Source: Solanum dulcamara
Taxonomy: Eukaryota > Streptophyta > Magnoliopsida > Solanales > Solanaceae
Reading direction: 5' to 3'
Assembly (NCBI RefSeq): GCF_947179165.1
Contig: NC_077248.1
Coordinates: 46,712,232 to 46,776,231, forward strand
Length of the DNA: 64,000 bases
In this document: in pieces, positions 12,256 to 25,480 of the stretch
Layout of the letters: every line of letters begins with the position of its first letter
How positions within the stretch are numbered: the first letter of the stretch is position 1
Notes under the pieces: generated by a model
The model's database searches: none
Told to the model about the DNA's origin: nothing
The model's input: the letters and a program-made list of their open reading frames with translations, nothing else
Position numbers and translations under genes: made by a program

Positions 12256-12803
12256 AATGGTTGCTTATCCTTACGCGATATTACTATACAAAAATGACAC
12301 AATGCAACATAACACTAAGAATTAACAGCAATCACACATCTATTTACTCCCGACCCCTTCCAATGATATCCTTGCAAAAAATATTTCAAATCAAGCTAAC
12401 TCATGCAGATCAATATGAGACATTTCAACCATAATAGATAAATTCACATGCAAAAATAATATTCACTATTTTCATGACTATTTCGACAATCTCACTTGTG
12501 CCCTTACTGAAAAGAAGTCCCATTTTCACACATATTGTGAATATTTCTATAAAACTAAGGGATGCAAAAAACATTCATGCTCACAAAAGAAATTCAGACC
12601 TTCATGCACAATACCATAGGCTTGCCTTATTTTCAATACTTAGACTTTTGAACAGTTGAATTAGAAAAATTATAGAACTGTTTTGACTTGTAATGTAGGC
12701 TCGAGAAGAGGTTTGGTATATTTGGATTTTAGTGACTTTTGTCCCTCCTCAAATACTAATTTAACCTTTATTCAACATTTTTGTAAGACTACGGAAGTTG
12801 GCA
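12256..12803 (-). mobile_element. 3' internal non-coding region of the Athila/Tat-like element
   Basis: Between the polypurine tract and the older Tekay LTR. No recognisable gag or pol. The text resembles the non-coding 3' spacer of such elements. It is cut off at about 12803, so the 5' LTR and coding region are missing. Confidence 0.4.
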
Positions 12804-14189
12804 TGTCAGACCCAAGGATAAATTTCTAAAAATGTTGACTGGACCCAAGTTTATGACCCACTATACAATTTGTAGAGGTTTCTACGGCTCTTAGAAATAA
12901 GTTGTACAGGGAGAATTTGCACTTGTTTAGGACAAGTATCTAACGGAGTTCCTATGACTCAACAAGAAGATTCATCATCCTATTGATGAGTCATAAGGAT
13001 GAATCGTAGCCAAACTTTAGAGGTTTCCCAAAATCCTAGAAACTCAGTCCCTGCATGATGACTCAAGTCTATGAGTTGTAGACTTGTGGATAAGTCATAT
13101 AAGTGGATTTGTATATTCAAATCTAAGTTTTAATGAAGGGTATTTGTGTCTTTTCCCAAAGTTTGGTTCAATTAACGTAGACACTATTAAGGCCAAGTTC
13201 AAACCAATATCTACCCACCCTTTCCAAATTCCCTCTATTCTAAATTATTCACCTAAATATTCCTAAGGAAAGAACATAAATTCTCTCATGGCTCTTCTCG
13301 AAGTTTGAAGTTAGGGTTTCAATTCCACTAAGGTTCTTCATCAATTTTGAGTAGATTTCATCAAGGTATGTGGGGATTGATCCATGGTTTTCTTTTACCC
13401 ATGGATTTCTAAGGTTTGTCCAAGTTGTTTTCAAAAAATTAATTGTTTAATTACCCTAGTTTCGATGAATTGCATTGGGTTGCTTCAATTTTATTTTAGA
13501 TTATTATCAATGATCTTTATAAGCATGTCTACATGTGAATTGCGTGATTTCAAGTTTAATTACGAATGCCCATACATTAAGTTATTTTCAATTATGTTTA
13601 TGAAGTTCAATGATGATTTACATGGGTTTTTATCAGGAGTTCAATGATATTAAAGAAAGGTTTATAAATGAAGTTGAGATTATGATTTACTGATAAAGTT
13701 ATGATGATGATCAATTATGATCCAAGATAGTTATTATGATGTGATAAGTACAATTCTCACACAATCATGTTTATGATGTTGATAAGGACAATTATCACCG
13801 AAGTTATGTATTTCTATGAATCATTAAAGTTAATGAGCTACTCCTAATATGTTTTATAAAGATGGATTGATACGTAGTTAGTATCTCTTCCTATAGAGTT
13901 TATGATCATGTTTTAATAAATTCTGTTGGAATATTAACTAAGCACAAGAGGACTTTTAGGTGGGGTTCGGTCAAGTAACATAGTTAGTTACCCAAGGAAA
14001 TCCTAGTAGCAACCTAAAGTCCCAAACTATGTTGCCCGCGTAGGTTGACTTCATGGCTTAGCTAGTGGATCCAGATATAACTATTGAGTTAAATTTGTTC
14101 CTCACCTGGTCTACCTTGGAAAGTAGCCTCTGTCTTCTCAGTGTGGGAGATACATCGGATTCCATGTTATAACTTGCATGGTCTTAAGA
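12804..14189 (+). mobile_element. First part of the 5' LTR of an older Tekay-type element
   Basis: Begins about TGTCAGACCCAAGG and is distantly alignable to the 1470-3771 LTR: the segments around AATCCTAGTAGCAACC, GTGGATCC, GGATTCCATGT and GCATGGTCTTAA occur in the same order. A tract of GACTC/GAGTC words lies at about 12950-13085. It is interrupted at 14189 by a solo LTR and resumes at 17753. The exact start is uncertain because no TSD is available. Confidence 0.65.
14185..14189 (+). repeat. Target-site duplication TAAGA, left copy
   Basis: Perfect match to 17753-17757, flanking the solo LTR. Confidence 0.9.
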
Positions 14190-17100
14190 TGTCATGACCC
14201 AACCCCATAGACCGCGACTGGGGTCCGACCTAGATTCCCTTATGCGTATCTATTATCTACGCTTAAGTTGAACCGTGTGTGATGTGATACTATACACCCA
14301 AAAAAAAAACCAATGGGTCAAAACTCTTTTTTTACATGTAGCCTCTTTTATTCGTATCATATCATGAAAGGGCACGCGAGCCGATGAGTCTTCCATAACA
14401 TAAAAATATTTACAACATGCCGTATAGGCATATTCAAAACAAACTCATAAATAACCCACATATATATGTCTTCAGACCTCTAAGAATAGTAACAACAACA
14501 TATGGCAGGACAGGGCCTCTGTCGTACCCTGAATATAAAATATATACATATTATGTGACCAGTATCAAGAGTTAGGCTCTGAAATGGTGGAGCGCTTCCA
14601 ACATCGCTAAGTAGAAACCCTAAGCTGGCGAATCTCTAAAATGAACATCTGTACCTGCAGGCATGAAATGCAGCCCTCCGAGGAAAGGGGAGTCAGTACG
14701 ATATATGTACAGAGTATATAAAGCATAAAACATCATAACTGAGACAACAACTGAAATAGGGGTGCAGGGGGCAAGTATAACATTTAGTCATCTACTGTAC
14801 CTGCATTTTATAAAATAAAGGCATACATACTATCATCGCATACTGTATCGGGATCGTTCAGGGGCTTGTGTAATAACTACATCATTTTGTCATCATAAGA
14901 ACATATATACCATTAGCATTGTGGAACGTACAGCCCGATCCATGTATATAGAAAGTACACGCCGAAGAACGATGGCCCAATCCAGATATCGTATAATAAT
15001 GTCGAGAAATGATGGCCCGATCCATATATCATATAACAATGCCAAGGTACGATGGCTCGATCTATATATCATATAACATATTATGGAACGTACGACCCGA
15101 TCCTTACACAGCAAGATATGCCGAGGTACGTTCGGTCTGATCCATATATATCATAATGCATATACGTGCACATAAAACTTGGTAGCATAACAAACATTTC
15201 CCGAATATCATAATAAGGTGTGTCAAAGAGTCTCTAGGTATAGGAGCTTACACCTCTAATCATTATTCAGCATATACAAGACTCAAGGGTCGTAGTTGAA
15301 CTACTTCAAGGCTCTTATTATTTAAAAGTGGGTGCAAGTCATGAGTTATACCCAAAACCTATAATGGAATCACCTTTAGCTCATATCATATCTCACTTCA
15401 CTTACCTTAACTATTTCAAGAGAAGGAAGGAATAGGCTTCACGTGTACTACTTTTAGTCATGTAGAAGACTTACAAGTCCATAACTCAACTATCGTAGGA
15501 GTTCTAATATCGAGAAGTGAATAAGTGCCTTAACTCACACTCAGATTTTTAAAAGTGGAATAACTTCAACTTCATATGCGTAATACTTACATCTAAGTCA
15601 TGCCAAAAGAGAGGAAGAATAACTTTACATACACTACTTTTCAGCATATAGAAGACTTGGGGGATGGGAGCTTAACTACTTTAAGAGTCTTTAACATTCA
15701 GAAGTGAACACGAATTATGCATCATGAATCATGTTTAGAGCTCATGAATAGAGTTACCCCAAGCTTCATACACATATCATTTTTCACTTAAATCTAAGAC
15801 ATGCCCAAAAGAAAGAAAAGATAGGTTTTACATACTTATGCCAAAACATGCCAAAAGAAGGAAACGTTAGCTTTACATACCTCTTACGGGTTACTCTTAA
15901 CACATTCACCTCGTCGTCTCTTGAAACTATTTAATAGGAAAGTAATATGAGCATCAAAAATCCTTGACTTTTCAGAAACTTAAGTTACATACGAGTATTC
16001 ATAGAACTCATTTCTTCGCTCGTCTTCTCAACTAGTCCTTTAGCTAGTTAAGGCATTAACAAAAATTGGACAGCATCTCTCCTATAATGTGCCCTATCCG
16101 AATTTCCAATTATACTCGTAATAGCTAAAGACAACCAACAACAATAACCTGAAGCATATGTATATTCAATTTACATCAATCTTATACTACATAAACTCCA
16201 AATAACTCGCTCGCAACCACGATACCAAAATAAGGTTTCTAGTTTCCATTTTGCAAAACCTTTAACCGTATGAAGCGGGGGTCATGTGGATGAAAAAAGC
16301 AGCTACCCCACCTCTTTTAGAACACATTTAGGCCCTGCAACACACACCAAACAACAAGCATCTTCCTCCAAACACACAACGCCTCACTTTGACTACAATT
16401 TAACTATAGCAATTCCAATTTAGTTTATTTCGAGCGTCGAGCATTTCTATGACATTTTTACACTTACAACAGCATACAAGGTGTGTAATACATCCTATAA
16501 CAACACCATAAACTTCAAATTTAAATAAAAACCCTTAGCTTAACCTAAACTCATCAAACTCGCCAAAATTATCAAAACGTGAATTCTAGACAACCTACTG
16601 TCTTGTATTGTCTTTTAGTTTTGAAGGGGTAATTGAGGGAAAGAAGATTTGTGTCCTCAATGAAAGTTATATAAATGTGTCTTAGGGTCGCATACAATTT
16701 TGAATCACCCCTACAAAAATTTTGTACAAATTGATATGCCCAAAATACCAACAGCAGTCCTTGTAGAATTTCTAAAATGAAATCTGGGCATCAGCTCCTC
16801 CATGCTTCACCACCCTTTTTCGAGCAGAGAAAAGCAAAAGTGGGTTTTATAGGCTAAATAAAAGTTATATCCATATTAAATAGCTTTCCAAAACATCTTG
16901 AATCACTTGAAACTAAGCCTTACACAAGGAGTTATACTCGTTTTACTAACAGCAGTATCATTCAAAAATGGGTCTGTCAACAAGAACTAAAACCTCCTCT
17001 TTTCCCTAACGATAAATTTTATGTTGTTAAACACATTTATATCACCGTAGGATACCTTAAATAATTAATTCACGGAAATAAATCGGGGAAATTACCTTTT

Positions 17101-17752
17101 TGAAGCAAACCCGTAGGTCTTCTTTCTTGCTCCCTCACATTTTTCTCTCAATTTTTCCAAGTAAATATGGCTGAATATCTAATGGATTAGTCATTACTTG
17201 TATATATATCCCTTTTGGAAAGTGACACGTGTCATCCTCTAAGGGTGACATGTGTCACAATCTTAGGCAGCCACATCATTAAATGCCACCAACCATATGT
17301 TGCCACATGGCAGTGGGGTCCACCCCCAAGCTGTTGCATCACCTACTTAAGCCTAAGTAGGTGCATCACCTGCTTGTCCAAGTAGGTGCATCATCTCCTT
17401 ATTTCTCTTCCGTAGTTTTGTAATCTCATCTCACTTTAAGAGCCTATGTGTTCCTTGCTACTTAAGCTCAACGAGTACTCAAGTAGCTTAGTATGCAAAA
17501 TGTCCCAAGTAATAGCTTTCACAAGTACATCGAGTCCTATGACTCACTAAGCCTCCAACTTCTTTCGGATTCTTGTAACCCTATTTCTAATTTTCTCTCT
17601 TATGGAGTATCTCCTTTTCCTTTCCTTAGGATTATTTTATAGTGTTATAGATTATACGACTCACATGACGACTTCTACGAAACATAAGAGCCTTCCTAGA
17701 AACTTAAGAAGCTTACGAAGCATTCCAAGGTACCAAAGTACGGGGTGTAACA
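14190..17752 (-). mobile_element. Solo gypsy LTR, 3563 bp, minus strand
   Basis: On the minus strand it runs TGTTACACCCCG...GGGTCATGACA and is flanked by a perfect TAAGA duplication; no internal region remains. The plus-strand solo LTR at 57184-61607 has matching ends (TGTTACACCC...GGATCGTGACA) and shared blocks, so they are one family with unusually long LTRs. A solo LTR forms when the two LTRs of one insertion recombine. No gene lies inside; the ORF at 17602 is chance. The superfamily is judged from LTR style only. Confidence 0.88.
14890..15170. repeat. Imperfect tandem repeats of about 50-60 bp
   Basis: Four to five diverged copies of a unit containing GATGGCCCGATCCATATATC and a following CATATAACAATG-type stretch. 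They lie within the solo LTR. A corresponding but shorter repeat region with ATGGGCCAAATATGAT words lies at about 60755-60850 in the sister LTR. Confidence 0.65.
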
Positions 17753-18391
17753 TAAGATGTCAGTTAAAGGTCTTATCCTACACAAGTTTTATGCAAAGAT
17801 GTAAGTTTGACTATGAAGTTTTATGATGCATTGACCATAAGTTTTCATTTCTTTTAAATACTTTTAAGCCTTATTCATGCTCATTATGTTGGTCATGGAT
17901 CTTATGTCATATTTGTCATGTTCTTTTACTTGTTCATGCATATCTCACATGCTTAGTACCTTCTATGTACTAACACATATTTTGCCTAAATTGTATCATA
18001 AAGTAGGGACGGATGACGGCCATTTTATTTATGGCTAGAGTTGTTTAAGCTTTGAAAAGTTGGTGAGTCTTCTTCATTAATTGGGGAAATAGCTTTTTAT
18101 TCACATTGTTACTTTGACTTTCTCTTATGTTTCGGGTGAGCTAGGAGCTTGTCCTAAGCCTCATCAAAGTCTAGAATAGAGGCATGTTTAGACGTTAAAT
18201 GTGGTGTAGTCTATTTTGGACATTGATTGAGTAATTCTATCTCTTAGACATCACTTTTGGGTTGTTACTTCTGCTTAACTTGTTATGTTTTTTTACCTTA
18301 TGTATGGAATATATGGTAAGATGTCTTTGTTGGGATCCTTGTTAATCCTAATCTCTATGTCACATCTAGGACCTAGCCTCAGATCATGACA
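17753..18391 (+). mobile_element. Second part of the older Tekay-type 5' LTR
   Basis: Resumes with the TSD TAAGA then TGTCAGTTAAAGG, the counterpart of TGTCGGTTATGG in the younger LTR. It ends ...AGATCATGACA at 18391. Total LTR length without the insert is about 2.0 kb. Confidence 0.75.
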
Positions 18392-18395
18392 AACT

Positions 18396-18407
18396 TAGTA
18401 TCGGAGC
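18396..18407 (+). other. Decayed tRNA-iMet primer-binding site
   Basis: TAGTATCGGAGC matches the 12-nt iMet primer site at 10 of 12 positions and sits where expected, 4 nt after the LTR end. Confidence 0.8.
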
Positions 18408-18559
18408 ATAAGGTCTAGGAGTGTCCTAGGGAATCTAACATATCACATTGAGTAAAGTCTTGTTCATAAGTATGAAGTGCGCCACATCCATGAATTGGAG
18501 GTCATGAAACATCTTAGAAAAATCTTACTTCTTTCATAACCTGCGTTGTGCGATAGAGT

Positions 18560-21500
18560 GGTCAGTAAGTCTTTCCCTCTAATCCTTGTTCTTAGCAATT
18601 TTCAAAAAAAGCCTCCCCAAAGATACCCTGCTCGAAGGAATGTGGTTGAAGAGGAGCAAAAAGCTCCAAATGATCCCTTGAATGAATAAGTCTCCAATGT
18701 CGAGTTTCAAGCAGCATTTCAAGTTCTTGTTCAAGTAGTTATAACACAAGAAAATCATGAGGTGGTTGCTCTCACGAACCCAAATATTGGTAGGTGGTGA
18801 AAAGAGTTCGTGATTTTATGAGGTTGAATACTCCAGTGTTTTACGGTTCTAAGGTGGAATGGGATTCACAAGAGTTTGTTGATAGCATTAATAAGATTGT
18901 GGATATCATGGGGGTTATCTTGGTTGAAAGGGAAGAGTTGGATACGTACAAATTGAAGGATGTTTCTTGTATTTGGTTTTATCAATGAAAAATTAAGAGG
19001 CCTAGAGGATCCTTTGACTTCAGAGGAGTTCAAAGGAGTGATTCTTGATCACTTTTTCCCATTGGAGTTGAGAGAGGGAAAAGTATAAGAGTTTATAAAT
19101 CTTAAGCAAGGTGGTATAAGTGTGAGGGAGTATGCCCTTAAGTTCACCTAATTGTCAAAATATGCTTCATTTGTCAAAATATGCTTCATTCATGGTTTCG
19201 ATCCAAGAGATCATATAAGCAAGTTTATGTCAGGTATGTCATATATGGTTTCTAAGGAGCGTAAGATGGTCATGTTGATTTGGGAAATGGACATCGATAG
19301 ACCTATGACCTATGCTGAGAAAATAGAGAGTGAGAAGCTAAAGGAGAAAACTAGGGAGTCCAAGAAGTCAAGGACCAATGGTGGTGATTCCTCATATGTT
19401 AAGTCCGGAAGTGGTGTACGTCCTTATTTTTGCTAAGGATATTCTGATCAAGGTCTCTAAAATGACACTACTACAAGTTTTGACAAGAATAGGATGCCCC
19501 ACCTTAAACCCCAAAGAGGTGCTCTTTTTAGCCAAGTTACCCCCCCCCCCCTCCGTATGATAGAAGTGTGGAAAGAATCACAAGAGTGAGTGTCTAGCAG
19601 GTTTGAATGTATTCTATTAATGTGATAAGTTGGGACATCATGCTATAAGAGTGTAAAGTCAAAGTTGGTCATCCTCAAGGCTAAGTTGCTCAAGGTGCTC
19701 AAGTGTAACCAAAGGGTGGTCAACCCAACAATTGGGTTTATGCTCTTCATGATAGGCAAAAGGTAGAGGAGACTCCTAATGTTGTTACCGGCATGTTATA
19801 GGTATTTAACTATGATGTTTATATCTTACTTGTCCATGTGCAAACCTGTCTTTTGTTACTCCTTATGTGGCCATGAGATTTGATGTTAGCCTAGAAACTT
19901 TGCTAGAGCATTTTTCCATTTATACTCCCGTATGTGAATTGGTTATGGCTAAAAGAGTGTCTATAAATTATTCGATTTTGGTTTTCTATAAATTAATTCT
20001 ATGTCATCTTGTTGAGCTTGAGATGTCTGATTTTGATGTTATCCTTAGTATGGATTGGCTATATGAATCTTATGCTTCCATTATTTGTAGAACCCGAGTG
20101 GTTAAGTTTTAATTTCCAAATAAGACAGTCCTATAATGGAAGGGTAGTAATTTTGAGTTCAAAGGTCAATTCATTCCATGCCTTAAAGCTCAAAAAATCA
20201 TTTCCAAGGGTTGCATCTACCATCTTTTGAGGATTAGGGATACAAATTCAAAGCCCCTACTCTATATTTGGTCCCCATTGTTAATGTGTTTCAGGATAGG
20301 CTTCTCGATGATCTACCCAATGTCCCTCTCAAAAGGTAAATTGACTTTGGTATAGACCTTCTTCCCGATACTCAATCTATTTCTATTTCTCCTTACCGAA
20401 TGGCTCCGATGGAACTAAAAGAGTTAAAGTATAAATTAAAAGACTTGATAGAAAAAGGTTTCATTAGACCAAGTATATCCTTATGGGATGCTCCCATTTC
20501 ATTTTTTAGAAAGAAGGATTGTTCGCTACGTCTGTGTATTGACTATTGGCAATTGAACAAAGTAAACATCAAGAATAAATATCCAACTCCGAGGATAGAT
20601 GATTTATTTGTCCAATTAAAAGGGGCAAGTTACTTCACTAATATTGATCTCTATTCCAGTTATCACCAATTCAGGGTGAGGGAGTGTGATATTCCCAAGA
20701 AGGCATTTCGAATAAGGTATGACCATTATGAGTTCTTAGTTATGTCATTTGGTTTGACTAATGCCACCACAGAATTCATGAACTTGATGGATAGGGTGTT
20801 CAAATAATATTTGGACATGTTTGTAATTGTGTTTATTGATGACATATTGGTTTACTCTCGAAATCAGGAGGAGCATGCTAATCACTTATGGATTGTGTTA
20901 CAAACTTTAAGGGACAAGCAATTATTTGCCAAGTTTAATAAATGTGAGTTTTGGTTAAGGAATGTGGCTTTTTTTATTCACATTGTGTCCAGTGAATGGA
21001 TTATGGTTGATCCTAAAAAACTGAGGTGATTAACAATTGGCCTAGACCATTGTCCCCTTCCGATATTAGAAGTTTCTTGGGATTAGCCAGATATTATAGA
21101 GATTTGTGGAAGGTTTTTCATCAATCTTTCCACGTTTAACTTATTTGACTCAAAAGAAAGTGAATTTCAATGGTCGGAAGATTGTGAGAGGAGTTTCCAA
21201 GAGTTGAAGGATCATCTTCCTAGAGCCCCTATTTTGGCCTTGCCAGAAGGGTACGATGGTTTTGTTGTGTATTCTTATGCCTCAAGAGTTTTTATTGGTT
21301 TTGTTTTGATGCAACATGGTAATCTTATAGCTTGTGCTTCTAGGAAATGTAAGGTGCATCAAAAGAATTATCCAACTCATGACTTAGAACTAGCGGCGGT
21401 TATGTTTGCTTTGAAGATTTGGAGACACTATCTTTATGGTGTCCATGCAGATGTGTTTACCGACCATAAGATTATACAATATATGTTTAACCAAAAATAC

Positions 21501-22262
21501 TTGAACCTTCGGCAAAGGCGATGGCTTGAATTATTGATAAACTATGACATGAGTGTATTGTACCATCCAGGCAAAGCTGATGTGGCTGCCGATGCACTAA
21601 CTATATTGTTCATGAGTAGTATTGCACATGTTGAGGAAGGTAAGAAGGAATTTGGTAAGGATGTTTATAGATTTTTACGTTTAGGTGTGCATTTGTTTGA
21701 TTCTAATGATGGAGGTATCTTGTGCATAATGGTTCAGAATCATCTCTTATGGCAAATGTTGAGGCCAAACAAGACCATGATCCGATGTTAGTTGAGTTAA
21801 AGAAGTCGGTTTCCAAAAAAATCCATTGAGGCTTTATCGCAAAGGGGGGATGGGGTACTTCGCTATCAAGGAAGTTTCTATGTACCTAATGTTGATGGGT
21901 TAAGAGAGTTGATATTGAATAAGGCCTATAGTTCTCAATATTCGATTCATTTGGGTTCCACCAACATGTATTTTGACTTGATGGAAGTGTATTGGTGGAA
22001 TGGTATGAAGAAGTATATAGCGGAGTTCTCGGCTAAGTGTCCAAATTTCTAACAAGTTAAAGTTGAGCATCAAAAATCAGGAGGGTTGGCTCAAGACATT
22101 GAAATTCCTACTTGAAAGAGGGAAGATGTGAATATGGATTTTGTAATGGGTTTGCCTCGTACTAAGAAGAAATATAATTCCACTTGGGTGGTTGTAGATT
22201 GTATGATTAAGTCATCTTATTTTCTACCAGTTAAGACTTCTTATAGTGCCGAAGACTATACT
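18560..22262 (+). pseudogene. Decayed gag-pol of the older Tekay-type element
   Basis: Collinear with 3987-7625 but full of stops and frameshifts. Recognisable in order: gag (18794-19436; RVRDFMRLNTPVFYGSK, SKFMSGMSYMVSKERK), a broken zinc knuckle near 19565-19650, protease region (19867-20112; DFDVILSMDWLYESYAS), RT (20400-20807; [18 protein letters not shown]) and FIDD box (20811-21029), RNase H (21204-21791; [17 protein letters not shown]), and integrase finger and core start (21900-22262). A 13-14 C homopolymer near 19540 lies in gag. It stops abruptly inside the integrase core at 22262, where another LTR fragment begins, so no 3' LTR remains. No function. Confidence 0.92.
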
Positions 22263-24100
22263 TCCTTAAGATTCTTAAAAGTTTCCACGTGAACTAGATT
22301 AGCTACCACGCTATCAAATAACCCTAAGGAAAGGAGAATGAGATACCCCATGATAAGGAAGATTGGAAATAGGGTTATAAGAATCTGGAAGGAGTTGGAG
22401 GCCAAGTAATGAGTCATAGGAGCCGATCTACTTGCATAAGCTACCAACTTGGATGTCCTACGAAATTAAGCCACTTGAGTGCACATCGAGCTTAAGTAGC
22501 AAGGGATACATAGGCTCTTAAATTGAGACGAGATTACAAACCCACGGAAGAAAAACAAGGAGACGACGCACATACTTGAAGTAACTAGGTGATGCACCTA
22601 CTTGAAGAAAGTAGGTGACTCACCTACTTAGGGTGGGCCCCACCTACCACGTAGCAGTATATGGATGGTTGCATTGCATGAGGTGGAACCCTAGGGGGCT
22701 TCCATGTGTCACCCTTTTAAGGAAGGATATATACAAGTATTTTATGACTAAGCCTATATTTCAGCATCTTAAATTTAAGAGAAAAGAAAAGAAAACCCTA
22801 AGAACTAGAGAAAATGGTGGCAGCCAAGGGAGAAAGAAGGTAAGTCCTCTGATTTTGTTCCGTGATTTAATTATTTAAGGTATCCTACGGTTACATGACG
22901 GTGTTTAATAGCAAAAAATTACTATTTGGGGCAGAAAGAAGTGGAGTGAGCAGCCCCACCAATTTTCAGCACGTTAAGGAGCTCCGAAGTCAATTTTCAG
23001 CAAGGTAAGGTTTGATTCTCTGTCCCACATTTGGTTAAGTGTTTAAGCATGTTATGGATGTGTAAATATGATTTGTAGACATGAAAATATGTATGTCACC
23101 ACTGAAGGAGGCTGCAAGTCGTGTAGGGACTATTTTGGTGTATTCTAGTCAACTTAAAGTTTAACTAGTGTCGTTGTTATTGTGGGGTTGTATTGGGAGT
23201 TGTTTTGTAGTGTTGAAGGGATGGAAACGTGTCTAAATATAGGTATAATTTCTTCTGTTTGCATCCACATCACATTCCATTTCGTGTGGTTTAAGATTTT
23301 ACGAAATAAAGATTGAAAACCGTATTTTGAAGTCGTAGTTTGAGCGGGTTGTTTGGGACTTGTTTTGTGTAATGTTGAACTTGTTTAGTTATATATGAGA
23401 TGCATGTTTGTTTTGTTTGTTGGCTATCGTAATTAGGGATGTAATTGGAAATTCGGATAGGGCATGTTATAGGGGAGGTGCTGCCCGATTTCCGTTAACT
23501 CCTTGACTAATTAAGGGACTAGTCGAGAAAGGCGAACCAGGGAATAGTTCCTATAGATATTTGAATACGAATGTAGGAATTCGAGGGTCGAAGTTTATTA
23601 ATATGAGTATTATTTTCATGTCAAATAGGTTCAGGGGACGACGAGACAAGCATAGTTAAAAGGAATCTATAAGAGGTATGTAAGGACTATCTCTCCCTTG
23701 GTTTGGCATGTTTCAAATGTATGTAAAGCCCATCCCTTTTCTTTTTGGCATGTCCTTGATATAGGTTACAAACGATGTGTATATGAAGCTTAGGATAACT
23801 TTATTCATAAGCTTCGAGCACGACTCACGACTCTTAGCCATGTATGAATGTTAAAACTCTAAAGGCGGTCGAGCCACTACTCTCGAGATTTTTATGTGTT
23901 GAATTGTAAGTGGAGATATAAGCTCTTATTCCTAAGGACCCTACAATAAAAAATGTCCTCGGTTCCATAAGCTGTTGGGCACTTCCTTGATACATATTTC
24001 TGGTTCACTTGTAGCTGTTAAGCCCCTTAAAGAAGTTAAGCTCCTATTCCTCAAGTCTTCTATACAATTGAATAGTGATTTTACCATATGATTATGATAT
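22263..24100 (+). mobile_element. Truncated LTR of the TGTTACACCC solo-LTR family
   Basis: Aligns, inverted, with the 15.7-17.7 kb part of the minus-strand solo LTR. Shared blocks include CTCCTTTCCTTAGG-type sequence, the GTAGGTGATGCACCTACTT region (22590-22630), the ATGTTATAGGGGAGGTGCT block (23464) and the AGAGGTATGTAAGGACT block (23670). It lacks both ends, so no TSD. The junction at 22262 cuts the older Tekay integrase. Borders are approximate. Confidence 0.65.
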
Positions 24101-24385
24101 TATTCAAATGTTTTAAAGTTTTACTGATGTTATTATTCAATGACCTATGATCATTGTCCATGAATCTTCTCACATACTTAGTCCATTCCATGTACTAACA
24201 CATATTTTTTACCTACATTGTATTATAATGTAGGGTCCGACAATCATCCCACACCTTCCACTCGTGGCTAGAGTTTGAGCACTTGTCCTCATTATTGGTG
24301 AGTCATCTTGATTCGAGGACGAGACAATTTTCTTTTCAATGTTCTAGTGACTTTCCTCTTATATATATTGGATGAGCTAGCATCA
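24101..24385 (+). mobile_element. Tekay-type LTR fragment
   Basis: Matches the order of 17860-18150: CACATACTTAGTCCATTCC, ATGTACTAACACATATTTT, a TAATGTAGGG block, TTGGTGAGTC and GGATGAGCTAG. No ends are visible. Confidence 0.55.
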
Positions 24386-25130
24386 CGACCCAATTCCTCG
24401 ATTCATGATGGGGCCTACTATAACCCACCAGTAGGCAAGTCAATCCATATCCCGGAACTATAAGAAATAGGATGTAAGAGCAGAAAACCAACATTCACCT
24501 AAAAACTATAATATAATAACAGGAATCACAAATGAAAGAGCGGAAGCAAGCCAAAACTATACACAAATAAAATATCTCTCCCAGAACCTAGAAGTCACAT
24601 GTACAGAACTACTAACAAAATGAATACAAGTCCAAAAGGTGTACCATAGAAATAAGACTGTCTCAAAAAACAAAAAATAGGTCAATATATATACAAAAGG
24701 AGACGGATAAATCCAAGACACCATGTGCTCACACTCGCCTCCAAACTAGACTACAGCTGGTTTGAGATAAATGTTGATAGCTGGTGCTTGGACTTCATGA
24801 TGTGAAGAATTCTTAAAATGAATGGTGAGTTTAAGTTAGGTGTACCCGTGAACAAAAAAAACAAAACTTATTTGAAGAAATACAATACTAAACCAGGTAA
24901 GTATAGAATTAAAAGGCAAAGAAAAGAAGGCAAGATACACAATCAGTGTTGTTAAACTCTGCAATGTCTCATGAAAAAGAAAGGTAAATTTAAATTCCGG
25001 CAGATTTTCAAAACATCAAATAAAGGGAAAATTCAAAAATTGAAGAAATTTATAAACAGAAATCCTACTTAACAACAGTGACACATCTAACTAAGATCAT
25101 AGATGTATACAGAATATACAATTGAAAAAT
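24386..25130 (-). mobile_element. Gypsy LTR fragment, minus strand
   Basis: Starts CATCACGACCCAATTCC followed by a GATTCATGATGG block, matching the same terminal block at about 32593 (ACAACCCAATTTCTC, GTGATGGCAC). This is the inverted 3' end of an LTR. Similarity fades after about 24830; the right border is a guess. No coding sequence. Confidence 0.5.
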
Positions 25131-25287
25131 GGTGGGTATTTCACTTTTTTTTCTTCTTTGCGGCAGATTAGCCTCACTGAATTCATGGTTACTTTTAGCA
25201 TCGGAATTGTAAAATCAGTGATGTACTAATACAAACAAAACTTACTTTGATTTACAAATAGACACAAATATTTTACATAAATAGTTA

Positions 25288-25480
25288 TAGAGACAAATCA
25301 CACCACGTGGATCAAAAGGTAATATTGATATAATCTGATTTCCTCTAACAACAAAAATGAGTTACAAGTTGGTAGACTGGACCAACTAAATAGGATATCG
25401 AGACAAATCAGACCACATGGATCCAAAGGAAAACATTTGATTTCCTTAAATAAAAAACAATGAGCTACTAGTTTGTCGAT
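25288..25480. repeat. Two-copy direct repeat, about 112 bp
   Basis: GAGACAAATCACACCACGTGG at about 25290 recurs as a GAGACAAATCAGACCACATGG block at about 25402; both are followed by GATC(A/C)AAAGG and TGATTTCC blocks. Tandem duplication of unknown origin, next to the zinc-finger gene remnant. Confidence 0.6.

Noticed and set aside
18396..18407. A functional primer site for the older Tekay element
   Set aside because: Two of twelve bases are changed and the coding region is destroyed; it is a relic.
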